Shown here one piece after another: positions 1 through 5,933 of a DNA stretch of 11,789 nucleotides (positions are counted from its first letter, which is position 1; each line of letters starts with the position of its first letter). Source of the DNA: CG1-02-33-12 sp964403775 (lineage in GTDB: Archaea; Nanobdellota; Nanobdellia; Woesearchaeales; CG1-02-33-12); NCBI GenBank assembly GCA_964403775.1, contig CAYOHL010000026.1:1-11789 (forward strand), in the 5' to 3' direction. Below the pieces are notes generated by a model. It worked only from the letters and a program-made list of their open reading frames with translations. It did no database searches and was not told the DNA's origin. The translations under genes were made by a program, and so were the position numbers.

Positions 1-56
1 AAATTAAAACCTGCTGAAATGCCTGAATTCTGGCAGTACAGCCCTTGTATTGTCAT
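1..56 (-). CDS. possible 5' end of a divergent gene (partial, weak)
   Basis: On the minus strand an ATG at 56-54 opens a frame that runs off the window edge, encoding MTIQGLYCQNSGISAGFN. Its codons (TCA, GCA, GGC, ACA, ATA) resemble those of the sure genes here, and a TATA-like stretch (TTATATAAAAA on the minus strand, near 106-95) lies upstream. No ribosome binding site is visible. Eighteen residues are too few to assign a family. A competing reading is the plus-strand frame at 1-78, which could be the C-terminal tail of an upstream gene ending in TAA at 76-78. I slightly prefer the minus reading because the AT-rich gap up to gyrB then makes sense as a divergent promoter region. Confidence 0.3.
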   Translation of the reverse strand, partial: MTIQGLYCQNSGISAGFN

Positions 57-94
57 TTTAAAAACGAAAAATATATAAAGAGCCCTATCTTTTA

Positions 95-107
95 TTTTTA
101 TATAATT
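95..107. promoter_or_regulatory. TATA-like element in the region upstream of gyrB
   Basis: Bases 57-188 carry no convincing gene. They contain two TATA-like stretches, ATATATAAA at 71-79 (preceded by a BRE-like CGAAAA) and TTTTTATATAATT at 95-107. The second reads as a TATA box on both strands. Used forwards it would give gyrB a leader of about 60 bases. Used backwards it would place a start site about 20 bases before the possible minus-strand ATG at 56. No Shine-Dalgarno sequence is well placed before the gyrB ATG: AGAGG at 168-172 is 16 bases away. Which element is used cannot be decided from sequence alone. Confidence 0.3.
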
Positions 108-188
108 AAATGGCTATATCTCTTATTAAAATAGTTGATTTTAGCTAATACAATTATTAAGCAAACTAGAGGATAAAACAAGATTAAA

Positions 189-2081
189 ATGGCTGATTCA
201 GGTTATGGAGCAATGCATATTCAGGTTTTGGGCGGCTTAGATGCTGTTAGAAAAAGGCCAAGCATGTATGTAGGTGATACTAATTCAAGGGGTCTTCATC
301 ATCTGGTTTATGAAGTGGTTGATAATGCAATAGATGAGGCCTTGGCCGGATTCTGCTCTGAGATAACAGTTATAATGCACAAAAACAAGAAAATCACTGT
401 TATTGACAATGGCAGGGGCATTCCTGTTGAAATGCATCCAAAATACAAGAAGCCGGCTGTTGAAATAGTAATGACAAAATTGCATGCCGGAAGCAAGTTT
501 GACAAAGGCGCATATAAGGTTAGCGGCGGCCTGCATGGAGTTGGTGTTTCTGTTGTTAATGCACTTTCAAAAGAGCTGGAGATTTATATTAAAAGAGATG
601 GCAATATTTACTTCCAGAAATATGCTTATGGAAAACCTCTCTGCAAGGTTAATGTTGTTGGCAGGGCAGATGAGGCAGATGAAACAGGAACAAAAGTCAC
701 TTTTCTTGCAGATGATTCTATTTTTGAAAGTATTGAATACAGCTTTGATATTTTGTCAGGCAGGATGAGGGAGCTTGCTTTCTTGAATCCTGGGCTTAAG
801 ATAAATATAAAGAACGAGTCAACTGAAAAAAGTTATGAGTTCTGTTATAAGGATGGTATAAAATCCTTTATTGAATACATCAACAAGAACAAAAAAGAAC
901 TGCACGATATAATATACTTTCAGAAGGATAAGAACGGAACAACTGTTGAGGTTGCATTACAATACAATGATGGATATCTTGAAAACATATACTCATTTGC
1001 CAACAGCATAAACACAATAGAGGGGGGTACTCATTTGTCTGGTTTTAAAACAGCACTAACCAGGACATTTAACTCATATGCTGAGAAAAATGGTGCAGCT
1101 GATGCTAAGCTGACAAGCAATGATGTACGAGAGGGGCTTTCTGCTATTATTTCTGTAAAGCTTAAAGAGCCACAGTTTGAGGGCCAGACAAAAATAAAGC
1201 TGGGCAATTCAGATGTTAAAGGAATAGTTGACTCAATAGTTAGTACTGGCATGAGCATCTATCTTGAAGAGCATCCCTCTGTTGCAAAGATAATCATTGA
1301 TAAAATGATTAATGCTGCAAGGGCAAGGGAGGCAGCCAGAAAAGCCAGGGATCTGACAAGAAGAAAGGGGGTATTGAATAATTCTTCTTTGCCTGGAAAG
1401 CTTGCAGACTGCTCTGAAAATGACCCAAGCTTATCTGAGCTTTATATTGTTGAGGGCGACTCAGCAGGAGGCTCTGCAAAACAGGGAAGAGACAGGAAAT
1501 TCCAGGCAATCCTTCCATTAAAGGGAAAAATCCTGAATGTGGAAAAAGCAAGATTAAATAAAATAATAAGCTCTAGTGAGATTATTACAATGATATCTGC
1601 CCTTGGGACAGGCATAGGCGATGAATTTGACATAAAAAAGGCAAGGTATCATAAAATAATCATAATGACTGATGCTGATGTTGACGGAAATCATATTGCA
1701 TGCCTGTTATTGACCTTCTTTTATAGGTATATGAAGCCATTGATAGAGGCAGGATACATATATTTAGCCATGCCTCCTCTTTATATGATAAAAGCCAAGA
1801 ACATAATAAAATACGCATATAATGATGCTGAAAAGGACAGGATAATCAGTGAGATCGGTCCTGGTGTCAGTATTCAGCGCTATAAGGGTCTTGGTGAGAT
1901 GAATCCAAAACAGCTCTGGAATACAACAATGGACCCTTCTAACCGCGTTTTGAACCAAGTGACAATAGAAGATGCATTATTGGCAGATGAGATGTTTACA
2001 ATCCTTATGGGCAGCGAGGTAGAGCCAAGAAGGAAATTTATTGAAGAGCACGCCCTAGAAGTTAAGAATTTGGATGTATGA
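189..2081 (+). CDS. gyrB: DNA gyrase subunit B
   Basis: This is the ATPase and Toprim subunit of the type IIA topoisomerase that, with GyrA, introduces negative supercoils using ATP. The 630 residues match the short GyrB form, without the insertion of about 170 residues in the E. coli enzyme (804). The N-terminal GHKL ATPase has Glu42, Asn46 and Asp73 (EVVDN, DNGRGIP) at the same numbers as in E. coli, an ATP lid SGGLHGVGVSVVN near 112-124, and the transducer lysine in QTK at 333-335. The Toprim domain has VEGDSAGGSA near 421-430 and DADVDG at 495-500. The C-terminal RYKGLGEMNP near 564-573 is typical. After DADVDG the sequence reads NHI where SHI is usual. No gyrA follows, so its partner must lie elsewhere. 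Gyrase in archaea is generally regarded as acquired from bacteria. Confidence 0.97.
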   Translation: MADSGYGAMHIQVLGGLDAVRKRPSMYVGDTNSRGLHHLVYEVVDNAIDEALAGFCSEITVIMHKNKKITVIDNGRGIPVEMHPKYKKPAVEIVMTKLHAGSKFDKGAYKVSGGLHGVGVSVVNALSKELEIYIKRDGNIYFQKYAYGKPLCKVNVVGRADEADETGTKVTFLADDSIFESIEYSFDILSGRMRELAFLNPGLKINIKNESTEKSYEFCYKDGIKSFIEYINKNKKELHDIIYFQKDKNGTTVEVALQYNDGYLENIYSFANSINTIEGGTHLSGFKTALTRTFNSYAEKNGAADAKLTSNDVREGLSAIISVKLKEPQFEGQTKIKLGNSDVKGIVDSIVSTGMSIYLEEHPSVAKIIIDKMINAARAREAARKARDLTRRKGVLNNSSLPGKLADCSENDPSLSELYIVEGDSAGGSAKQGRDRKFQAILPLKGKILNVEKARLNKIISSSEIITMISALGTGIGDEFDIKKARYHKIIIMTDADVDGNHIACLLLTFFYRYMKPLIEAGYIYLAMPPLYMIKAKNIIKYAYNDAEKDRIISEIGPGVSIQRYKGLGEMNPKQLWNTTMDPSNRVLNQVTIEDALLADEMFTILMGSEVEPRRKFIEEHALEVKNLDV

Positions 2082-2085
2082 AATA

Positions 2086-2364
2086 TTATTCTTCTCTATG
2101 TAAATCCTGCTCGAATTTCTCTGCACATTCCTCTGAACAAAATCTGTATATTGTGCCGTCTATCTCTTTTTCAACAATAGAGTCTGGGCCCATCAAAACC
2201 TTTCCGCAGCGTCTGCATTTCGCTCCCTGCCCATCATCCTCTGCTCCCTCCATAAAACCCTGCTCCCAGGGCTCCATGGCATCATCTTCCACAAGGGAAT
2301 CCCTGCCTTCTTCAGAATAGGCCTTTTCAATGTTCTCTGACCCATTTGTTTCATCTTTTGCCAT
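2086..2364 (-). CDS. small acidic protein with a TRASH/YHS-like zinc-binding motif
   Basis: The 92-residue protein has a strongly acidic N-terminal half (about residues 1-48, probably disordered) and a C-terminal metal-binding module. Four cysteines are arranged as CxxC at 50 and 53, then 22 residues, then CxxxC at 76 and 80 (FCSEEC). CxxxC after such a spacer is typical of TRASH, YHS and related treble-clef fingers, which bind metals or mediate contacts. No function can be assigned. The start is ATG at 2364-2362, preceded by AAGGGG four bases away (a weak ribosome binding site) and a TATA-like box near 2405-2396. It converges on gyrB with 4 bases between the stop codons. The same stretch has an open plus-strand frame, but the cysteine pattern supports the minus strand. 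Confidence 0.8.
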   Translation of the reverse strand: MAKDETNGSENIEKAYSEEGRDSLVEDDAMEPWEQGFMEGAEDDGQGAKCRRCGKVLMGPDSIVEKEIDGTIYRFCSEECAEKFEQDLHREE

Positions 2365-2395
2365 ATAACCCCTTAATCAACTAAAAAACATTTGG

Positions 2396-2410
2396 TATAT
2401 TAAGCTTTTG
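2396..2410 (-). promoter_or_regulatory. candidate promoter of the zinc-motif gene
   Basis: Read on the minus strand, CAAAAG followed by CTTAATATAC resembles a BRE plus TATA box. Its centre near 2400 predicts a start site about 10 bases before the ATG at 2364. Confidence 0.4.
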
Positions 2411-2420
2411 GTTTTGATTA

Positions 2421-2435
2421 CGAAAGGTTTATAAA
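2421..2435 (+). promoter_or_regulatory. BRE/TATA promoter of the eS1-ferredoxin operon
   Basis: CGAAAGG (BRE-like) followed by TTTATAAA is the best TATA box in the window. The box centre near 2431 predicts transcription from about 2457, giving a leader of about 33 bases before the eS1 ATG at 2490. A tiny open frame (MNYSII) starts at 2468 inside that leader. Confidence 0.65.
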
Positions 2436-2489
2436 CAATTTATTTTTCCCTTTGAGGGATATCCTAAATGAATTATAGCATCATATAAA

Positions 2490-3317
2490 ATGGCTCAAGA
2501 AAGATCGGCATTAAAACTAAAAAAAAAGAAATGGTACCAGATTTTAGCTCCAAAGGAGTTTAATGAGGCAGTAATAGGTGAAACCCCTTCTTTGGACCCA
2601 AGGCTTCTTATTGACAGGGTTGTAGCAGTTAATTTAATGGATATCACAAGGGATGTTAAAAAACAGAACATCAATATGAAGTTTAAGGTAACTGGCTTAA
2701 AAGAGAACAAGGCAGAGACAGAGGTTATTGGCTATCAAACCATAAATACATTCATAAAAAGGATAATAAGGAGGGACAGGAATAATCTCCACGATTCTTT
2801 TGTGTGCAAGACATCTGATGAAAAAAATGTAAGATTAAAGCCATTGATGATAACAGTGAGCAAGACAAAGGGGGTTGTAACCAACTCACTGATGAGGATG
2901 TTAAGAGCCAATCTAGCAGAATATGTTGAAAAAATAACCTACAAAGAGCTTGTAAATGATTTAGTATCACACAAACTGCAGTCCAGTTTAAAGAATTCTT
3001 TAAAAAAAATATATCCCCTGAGAAGCCTTGAGATAAAAGAAATGCTTTTAGAGACTGAGAAAAAGATTGTTGGTAAAAAAGAAGCCAAAGAAAAGAAAAA
3101 GCCAAAAGAAAAAACTGAAATTAAAGGGGAGAGTAATAAAGCAGAGGATAAAAAAGCAGAACTTGGAAAGAAAAAAGAAAAAGAAGACAAACCAAAAGAA
3201 GAGGGAGCTAGTCAAGATAATTCTAATAAGCAGGAAAGGGAAGTTGAAGATAAGAAAAGAAAAAACCCTAAACAGACAAAAAAAGAAGGTGATGTATATG
3301 CCAAAACCAGTGATTGA
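2490..3317 (+). CDS. rps3ae: 30S ribosomal protein eS1 (S3Ae) with long charged C-terminal tail
   Basis: This is a small-subunit ribosomal protein found in archaea and eukaryotes. The family core covers roughly residues 10-195: the N-terminal KKKWYQILAPKEFNEAVIGET, then SLDPRLLIDRVV near 34-45, the FIKRIIRRDRNN block near 88-99, and PLRSLEIKEMLLETEKK near 176-192. Archaeal members are usually about 200 residues, but this one has 275. The extra 80 residues (about 195-275) are almost entirely Lys, Glu, Asn, Gln and Asp and look disordered. The ATG at 2490 follows the stop of a small upstream frame by one base and has no good Shine-Dalgarno sequence. The gene overlaps the ferredoxin start by 20 bases. 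Confidence 0.93.
   Translation: MAQERSALKLKKKKWYQILAPKEFNEAVIGETPSLDPRLLIDRVVAVNLMDITRDVKKQNINMKFKVTGLKENKAETEVIGYQTINTFIKRIIRRDRNNLHDSFVCKTSDEKNVRLKPLMITVSKTKGVVTNSLMRMLRANLAEYVEKITYKELVNDLVSHKLQSSLKNSLKKIYPLRSLEIKEMLLETEKKIVGKKEAKEKKKPKEKTEIKGESNKAEDKKAELGKKKEKEDKPKEEGASQDNSNKQEREVEDKKRKNPKQTKKEGDVYAKTSD
3286..3293 (+). promoter_or_regulatory. ribosome binding site fixing the ferredoxin start
   Basis: AAGGTGAT lies four bases before ATG 3298 and matches the complement of the archaeal 16S rRNA 3' end (AUCACCU). It sits inside the eS1 coding region, so ferredoxin translation can start independently. It also rules out much earlier starts in the same frame. Confidence 0.75.
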
Positions 3318-3480
3318 TTATAAGAAATGCAAATCATGCGGTAATTGTATTGATATCTGCCCAATGCAGGTCTTTGAAAAAGAAAAGGGCAAGGTTGTTG
3401 TGAAAAATCCTGACAAATGTATTGGATGCCGTGCATGCGAAGTCCAATGCCCTGAAGGCGCTATTAAAATTGAGGAATAA
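3298..3480 (+). CDS. 2x[4Fe-4S] ferredoxin
   Basis: This 60-residue soluble ferredoxin carries two classical cluster-binding motifs of the form CxxCxxCxxxCP. Cysteines 11, 14, 17 and 21 form the first and cysteines 41, 44, 47 and 51 the second. The spacing is that of clostridial-type low-potential electron carriers. No oxidoreductase lies next to it, so its partner is unknown. The start is ATG 3298, chosen for the AAGGTGAT site just upstream. The same frame stays open back to about 3067 only because the eS1 tail is A-rich. The gene overlaps eS1 by 20 bases in the +1 frame and is probably co-transcribed with it. A T-rich stretch at 3482-3487 right after the stop could end the transcript. Confidence 0.93.
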   Translation: MPKPVIDYKKCKSCGNCIDICPMQVFEKEKGKVVVKNPDKCIGCRACEVQCPEGAIKIEE

Positions 3481-3481
3481 T

Positions 3482-3492
3482 ATTTTTTATTT
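3482..3492 (+). terminator. possible T-run terminator after the ferredoxin gene
   Basis: A run of six T residues, then ATTT, begins two bases after the ferredoxin stop. Archaeal RNA polymerase often terminates at such T-rich stretches. It lies in a 43-base gap between convergent genes. No strong hairpin is visible. Confidence 0.35.
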
Positions 3493-3523
3493 GCATCTTT
3501 TGAATTGAATGCTGAGAGCAAAA

Positions 3524-4651
3524 CTACTTTCTTTTAAGTCTTGTTTCCTTTATATATTTATTGTACAAAAACTTTTTCATTGTATATGGGTCATATTTCT
3601 GGGATTCTTTTTCAAAAATATGCACTGCATTTTCGCAAAATTCGCTAAAACCATTGTAATTAAAGGGCACTGCCTTGGCATCTTGTGACAAATTAACTGT
3701 TGGGTTGTGGCTTACCCTTAAATAAGCATCTACAAATTCTCCATTGCATATAATCGCTCTAACTACAGAATAAAATTTTTCTCCGTTTATGGAGACCTCT
3801 GAATTAATGAATGGCTGGATTAAGGATAAACCCTTTTCAAAGGAGAAGTCACCCTCTTCAATCAAATCCTGAAAATATTTAATCCTCATAACCCCAATCC
3901 TTTCCATAAAAATTTTAAAATCTGATATATTATCTATTGGTCCGCTTGTATTTTTGTATTTTTCTGCCTCGTTCTTGTTTAAAATCCTTACCCCCTTGCC
4001 GCAAGAACCTATTATTGGTTTAATAACAAATCTATCATATTTTTTAAGCAGATTGTCTAGACCCTTTTCATCTGTTGCTCCAAGCCCCACAAGAACAGAC
4101 TCTGGAAAATTTTCTTTTAACTCAGTATTTTTCATGGTAAAATACTGAAGAAATTTGTTTTTTGCCAGTTCTTCTGCAGTATAATCATTTATGGATTTTT
4201 TATCAAGAACTTCATTAACCTTATTGAAAATTGTTGATTCCTGCCCAGTGTATATATCAAAGCAAGACAATATTGAACCACTAAATTTTTTTATCTTATC
4301 ATTAATCCAATCAACTTCTGCTTTTTTAGAAGATAAAACCCTGGACAAAAATACCATCTTTGTAAATGAATTAAGTGTTTTAATTTTATTGGGAACCTTT
4401 TCTTTTACTGATTTCCAGAGGTACAATAGAAAATTTTTTTTCTTGAGTTTATTTTTTGAGTATGTTCCGTCATTAATAGTTATGTATCCATATTTTTCTT
4501 TTAGCATTTCATAAACTTTATTTTGAACTCTTTTGTCGCCATAAATAAACTCAAAACCCTTCATACCTGAATCTACACCGTTAAACTCATTAATTATATA
4601 CTTCTCATTATTAACAATAACATCCAGTCCCCATAAGCTAATTTTAATCAC
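3524..4651 (-). CDS. ATP-grasp protein, apparently circularly permuted
   Basis: ATP-grasp enzymes join a carboxylate to an amine or thiol through an acyl-phosphate; the substrate here is unknown. The nucleotide-binding core is clear in the 375 residues: FVIKP with Lys211, the glycine-rich loop GSCGKGV at 215-221, the hinge LIQPF at 277-281, Arg298 in VVRAI, AYLRVS at 309-314 and Asn320 in VNLSQ. In normal ATP-grasp proteins a GlD..ExN segment with metal ligands follows. Here it is missing from the C-terminus but present at the N-terminus, as WGLDVIV at 7-13 and NEFNGVDSGM at 21-30 (Glu22, Asn24). The start is GTG at 4651. An in-frame TAA six codons upstream and a TATA box at 4692-4684 exclude a longer N-terminus. 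No signal peptide or membrane segment is seen. Confidence 0.85.
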   Translation of the reverse strand: MIKISLWGLDVIVNNEKYIINEFNGVDSGMKGFEFIYGDKRVQNKVYEMLKEKYGYITINDGTYSKNKLKKKNFLLYLWKSVKEKVPNKIKTLNSFTKMVFLSRVLSSKKAEVDWINDKIKKFSGSILSCFDIYTGQESTIFNKVNEVLDKKSINDYTAEELAKNKFLQYFTMKNTELKENFPESVLVGLGATDEKGLDNLLKKYDRFVIKPIIGSCGKGVRILNKNEAEKYKNTSGPIDNISDFKIFMERIGVMRIKYFQDLIEEGDFSFEKGLSLIQPFINSEVSINGEKFYSVVRAIICNGEFVDAYLRVSHNPTVNLSQDAKAVPFNYNGFSEFCENAVHIFEKESQKYDPYTMKKFLYNKYIKETRLKRK

Positions 4652-4683
4652 CCTGGCCAGATTATTTTATTTACTATATCGTA

Positions 4684-4700
4684 GTATATAAATTTTCTGT
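4684..4700 (-). promoter_or_regulatory. BRE/TATA promoter of the ATP-grasp gene
   Basis: On the minus strand ACAGAAAA is followed by TTTATATAC (4692-4684). The box centre near 4688 predicts a start site near 4662, about 11 bases before the GTG at 4651. This supports the short N-terminus of the protein. Confidence 0.55.
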
Positions 4701-4751
4701 TTTCTTTAAAAGGCAAAGAACTTTCAAGAATCCATTATCATAAAATGTAAT

Positions 4752-4849
4752 TAGCCCCGCACGGATTCGAACCGTGGTCACAAGGTCCAGAGCCTTGTAT
4801 GATTGGTCTAAACCTCATCTGGTTTAATTGGCCGCTACACTACGGGGCT
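4752..4849 (-). tRNA. tRNA-Gln (anticodon CUG) with a 25-nt insertion in the D-loop region
   Basis: Read on the minus strand the acceptor stem AGCCCCG/CGGGGCT is perfect (7 bp). The T arm is CACGG-TTCGAAT-CCGTG. The anticodon arm is CAAGG-CTCTGGA-CCTTG with anticodon CTG at 4790-4788, reading the Gln codon CAG. The discriminator base is A (4752) and CCA is not encoded. The D arm fits archaeal tRNA-Gln (GTG pairing with CAT, GG in the loop) only if 25 bases are removed, leaving a 73-base tRNA. A TTTTTAAAAA box 27 bases upstream looks like its promoter. Confidence 0.92.
4802..4826 (-). other. putative 25-nt tRNA intron (or D-loop insertion)
   Basis: The extra 25 bases of tRNA-Gln are bounded by a direct repeat CCAAT (4831-4827 and 4806-4802 on the minus strand), so the exact ends can slide by five bases. 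Inside, TAAACC (4826-4821) and GGTTTA (4814-4809) form a perfect 6-bp stem closing the loop AGATGA. Non-canonical introns in the D arm are known in archaea and are removed at bulge-helix-bulge motifs. I could not fold a textbook bulge-helix-bulge here by hand, so a relaxed motif or an unremoved insertion remains possible. Confidence 0.65.
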
Positions 4850-4871
4850 GTAGGCATGAGAAAAAGGCCTG

Positions 4872-4881
4872 TTTTTAAAAA
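4872..4881 (-). promoter_or_regulatory. TATA box of the tRNA-Gln gene
   Basis: TTTTTAAAAA is centred 27 bases upstream of the first tRNA base (4849). That is the expected position for an archaeal TATA box serving a tRNA gene transcribed from its mature 5' end. Confidence 0.5.
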
Positions 4882-4894
4882 GCTTTCCAAAAGC

Positions 4895-4903
4895 ATTAAA
4901 TAT
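4895..4903 (+). promoter_or_regulatory. candidate TATA box of bud32
   Basis: ATTAAATAT is centred about 26 bases before ATG 4925, predicting an essentially leaderless transcript. This is part of the reason for choosing that start over the in-frame ATG at 4856. Confidence 0.45.
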
Positions 4904-4924
4904 CCTAATATTTTCTATGTGGAT

Positions 4925-5530
4925 ATGAAAAAAATAGGAGAAGGGGCAGAGGCAATAATCTATCTGAATAAGGATATTGTTGTAAAGGACAGAATCAGAA
5001 AAAATTACAGGCTAAAGCAGATAGATGAAAAACTAAGGAAATTCAGGACAAGGAGGGAAACAAAAGTCCTTGAAAAGTTGCATGCGATTGATTTTCCAAT
5101 ACCAAAATTGATTCTCTCAGATGATAAAAAAATGACCGTCGATATGGAGTTTCTTAAGGGAAAAAAATTAAGGGATGTGCTAGACAAAAATAATTGCTTA
5201 GAACTATGCAAAGAACTTGGAAAAAAGATTGCAGTACTCCACAACAACAATATTATTCACGGCGACCTAACAACATCAAACATGATATTGAACAAGGATA
5301 TTTATTTTATTGACTTTGGCCTAAGCTTTTTCTCAGACAAAACTGAAGATAAGGCTGTTGATTTGCATCTTTTGAGGCAGGCCTTAGAATCAAAACACAA
5401 TGAAATTTTTGAAATATCCTTTAACGCAGTTTTATCAGGTTATAAAAGCCAAAACCCAGATTATGCTCCTGTCTTGAAAAGGCTTGAAAAGGTGGAGGCA
5501 AGAGGTAGGTACAAGGGAAAATCAAGTTAA
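4925..5530 (+). CDS. bud32: KEOPS complex kinase/ATPase Bud32
   Basis: Bud32 is the small atypical kinase of the KEOPS complex. With Kae1, Cgi121 and Pcc1 it makes N6-threonylcarbamoyladenosine (t6A) at position 37 of tRNAs reading ANN codons. From ATG 4925 the protein has 201 residues, the usual archaeal size. It shows the glycine-rich IGEGAEA at 4-10, Lys21 (VVKDR), the basic RTRRETKVL near 41-49, the catalytic HGDLTTSN at 112-119 (Asp114, Asn119), IDFG at 129-132 (Asp130) and the typical EARGRYKGK tail. An in-frame ATG at 4856 would add 23 residues, but it lies in the divergent promoter region 6 bases from the tRNA. In many archaea bud32 is fused to or beside kae1; here it stands alone. 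It is probably co-transcribed with the cupin gene one base downstream. Confidence 0.92.
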   Translation: MKKIGEGAEAIIYLNKDIVVKDRIRKNYRLKQIDEKLRKFRTRRETKVLEKLHAIDFPIPKLILSDDKKMTVDMEFLKGKKLRDVLDKNNCLELCKELGKKIAVLHNNNIIHGDLTTSNMILNKDIYFIDFGLSFFSDKTEDKAVDLHLLRQALESKHNEIFEISFNAVLSGYKSQNPDYAPVLKRLEKVEARGRYKGKSS

Positions 5531-5531
5531 A

Positions 5532-5873
5532 ATGTTAATCAAGAAATCTGAATCAAAGAAGAAGAAAAATTCAAAAGATTGTACTGTTTGGGAGTATGGA
5601 TGTCCAAGCAAAGACCTTAGTTTTGCAACAGCATTAATTAATGGAAGATACCCTAAAAAAGGAAAAATAAAAAACCTTGAATGTGAAGAAATTTACTATG
5701 TTATTTCAGGTTCAGGAATCATCCATTCAGAAGAAGGTGATTTTAAAATTGAAAAAGGAGATATTTATTTTTTCAAAAAACAAGAAAACTACTGGGTTGA
5801 AGGCAAAGATTTGTTTTTAGTAGTTGTAAATTCTCCCAAATGGTCTATTAAGCAATACAAGAATATAGATTAA
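5532..5873 (+). CDS. small cupin-fold protein
   Basis: The 113-residue protein is a single cupin domain. After a lysine-rich N-terminus (about 1-15), the pattern INGRYPKKG near 36-44, EEIYYVISGSGIIHSEEG at 52-69, KIEKGDIYFF near 72-81 and the proline-containing NSPKWS at 100-105 follow the two conserved cupin motifs. The usual metal-binding HxH of motif 1 is absent (the matching segment reads ECEE), so metal binding is uncertain. Relatives include sugar-phosphate isomerase-like and regulatory cupins, and no substrate can be named. The start ATG 5532 follows the Bud32 stop by one base, suggesting translational coupling. An upstream TTG in the same frame would overlap bud32 and is less likely. 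Confidence 0.82.
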   Translation: MLIKKSESKKKKNSKDCTVWEYGCPSKDLSFATALINGRYPKKGKIKNLECEEIYYVISGSGIIHSEEGDFKIEKGDIYFFKKQENYWVEGKDLFLVVVNSPKWSIKQYKNID

Positions 5874-5893
5874 TTTAAAAATTAAATTAAAAT

Positions 5894-5909
5894 CAAAAGG
5901 TTTTTATAC
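5894..5909 (+). promoter_or_regulatory. BRE/TATA promoter of the propeller-KaiC-like operon
   Basis: CAAAAGG followed by TTTTTATAC matches the promoter style seen before eS1. The centre near 5905 predicts initiation within a few bases of ATG 5934, so the message would be nearly leaderless. Confidence 0.6.
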
Positions 5910-5933
5910 TGAAAATTAAACTAACAATAAAAA

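Noticed and set aside
2078..2320. 80-codon plus-strand frame after gyrB
   Set aside because: It is the antisense of the zinc-motif protein, has no recognisable motif, and its Ser/Pro-rich composition is what an antisense of an acidic gene gives.
2752..3105. 117-codon minus-strand frame inside eS1
   Set aside because: It is a shadow frame with no motif, no promoter and no ribosome binding site, opposite a clear ribosomal protein gene.
3067..3297. Upstream extension of the ferredoxin frame (about 77 extra Lys-rich residues)
   Set aside because: It is open only because the eS1 tail is A-rich. A good ribosome binding site directly before ATG 3298 marks the real start. A programmed frameshift fusing eS1 to ferredoxin was considered, but no slippery-site signal beyond A-runs supports it.
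4799..4924. Longer bud32 reading frame starting inside the tRNA gene
   Set aside because: The first 17 codons lie within tRNA sequence. The family starts near the IGEGAEA motif and the promoter geometry fits ATG 4925.
4752..5530. Functional link between bud32 (t6A synthesis) and the adjacent tRNA-Gln
   Set aside because: t6A is made on tRNAs reading ANN codons, and tRNA-Gln(CUG) reads CAG. The proximity is probably coincidental.
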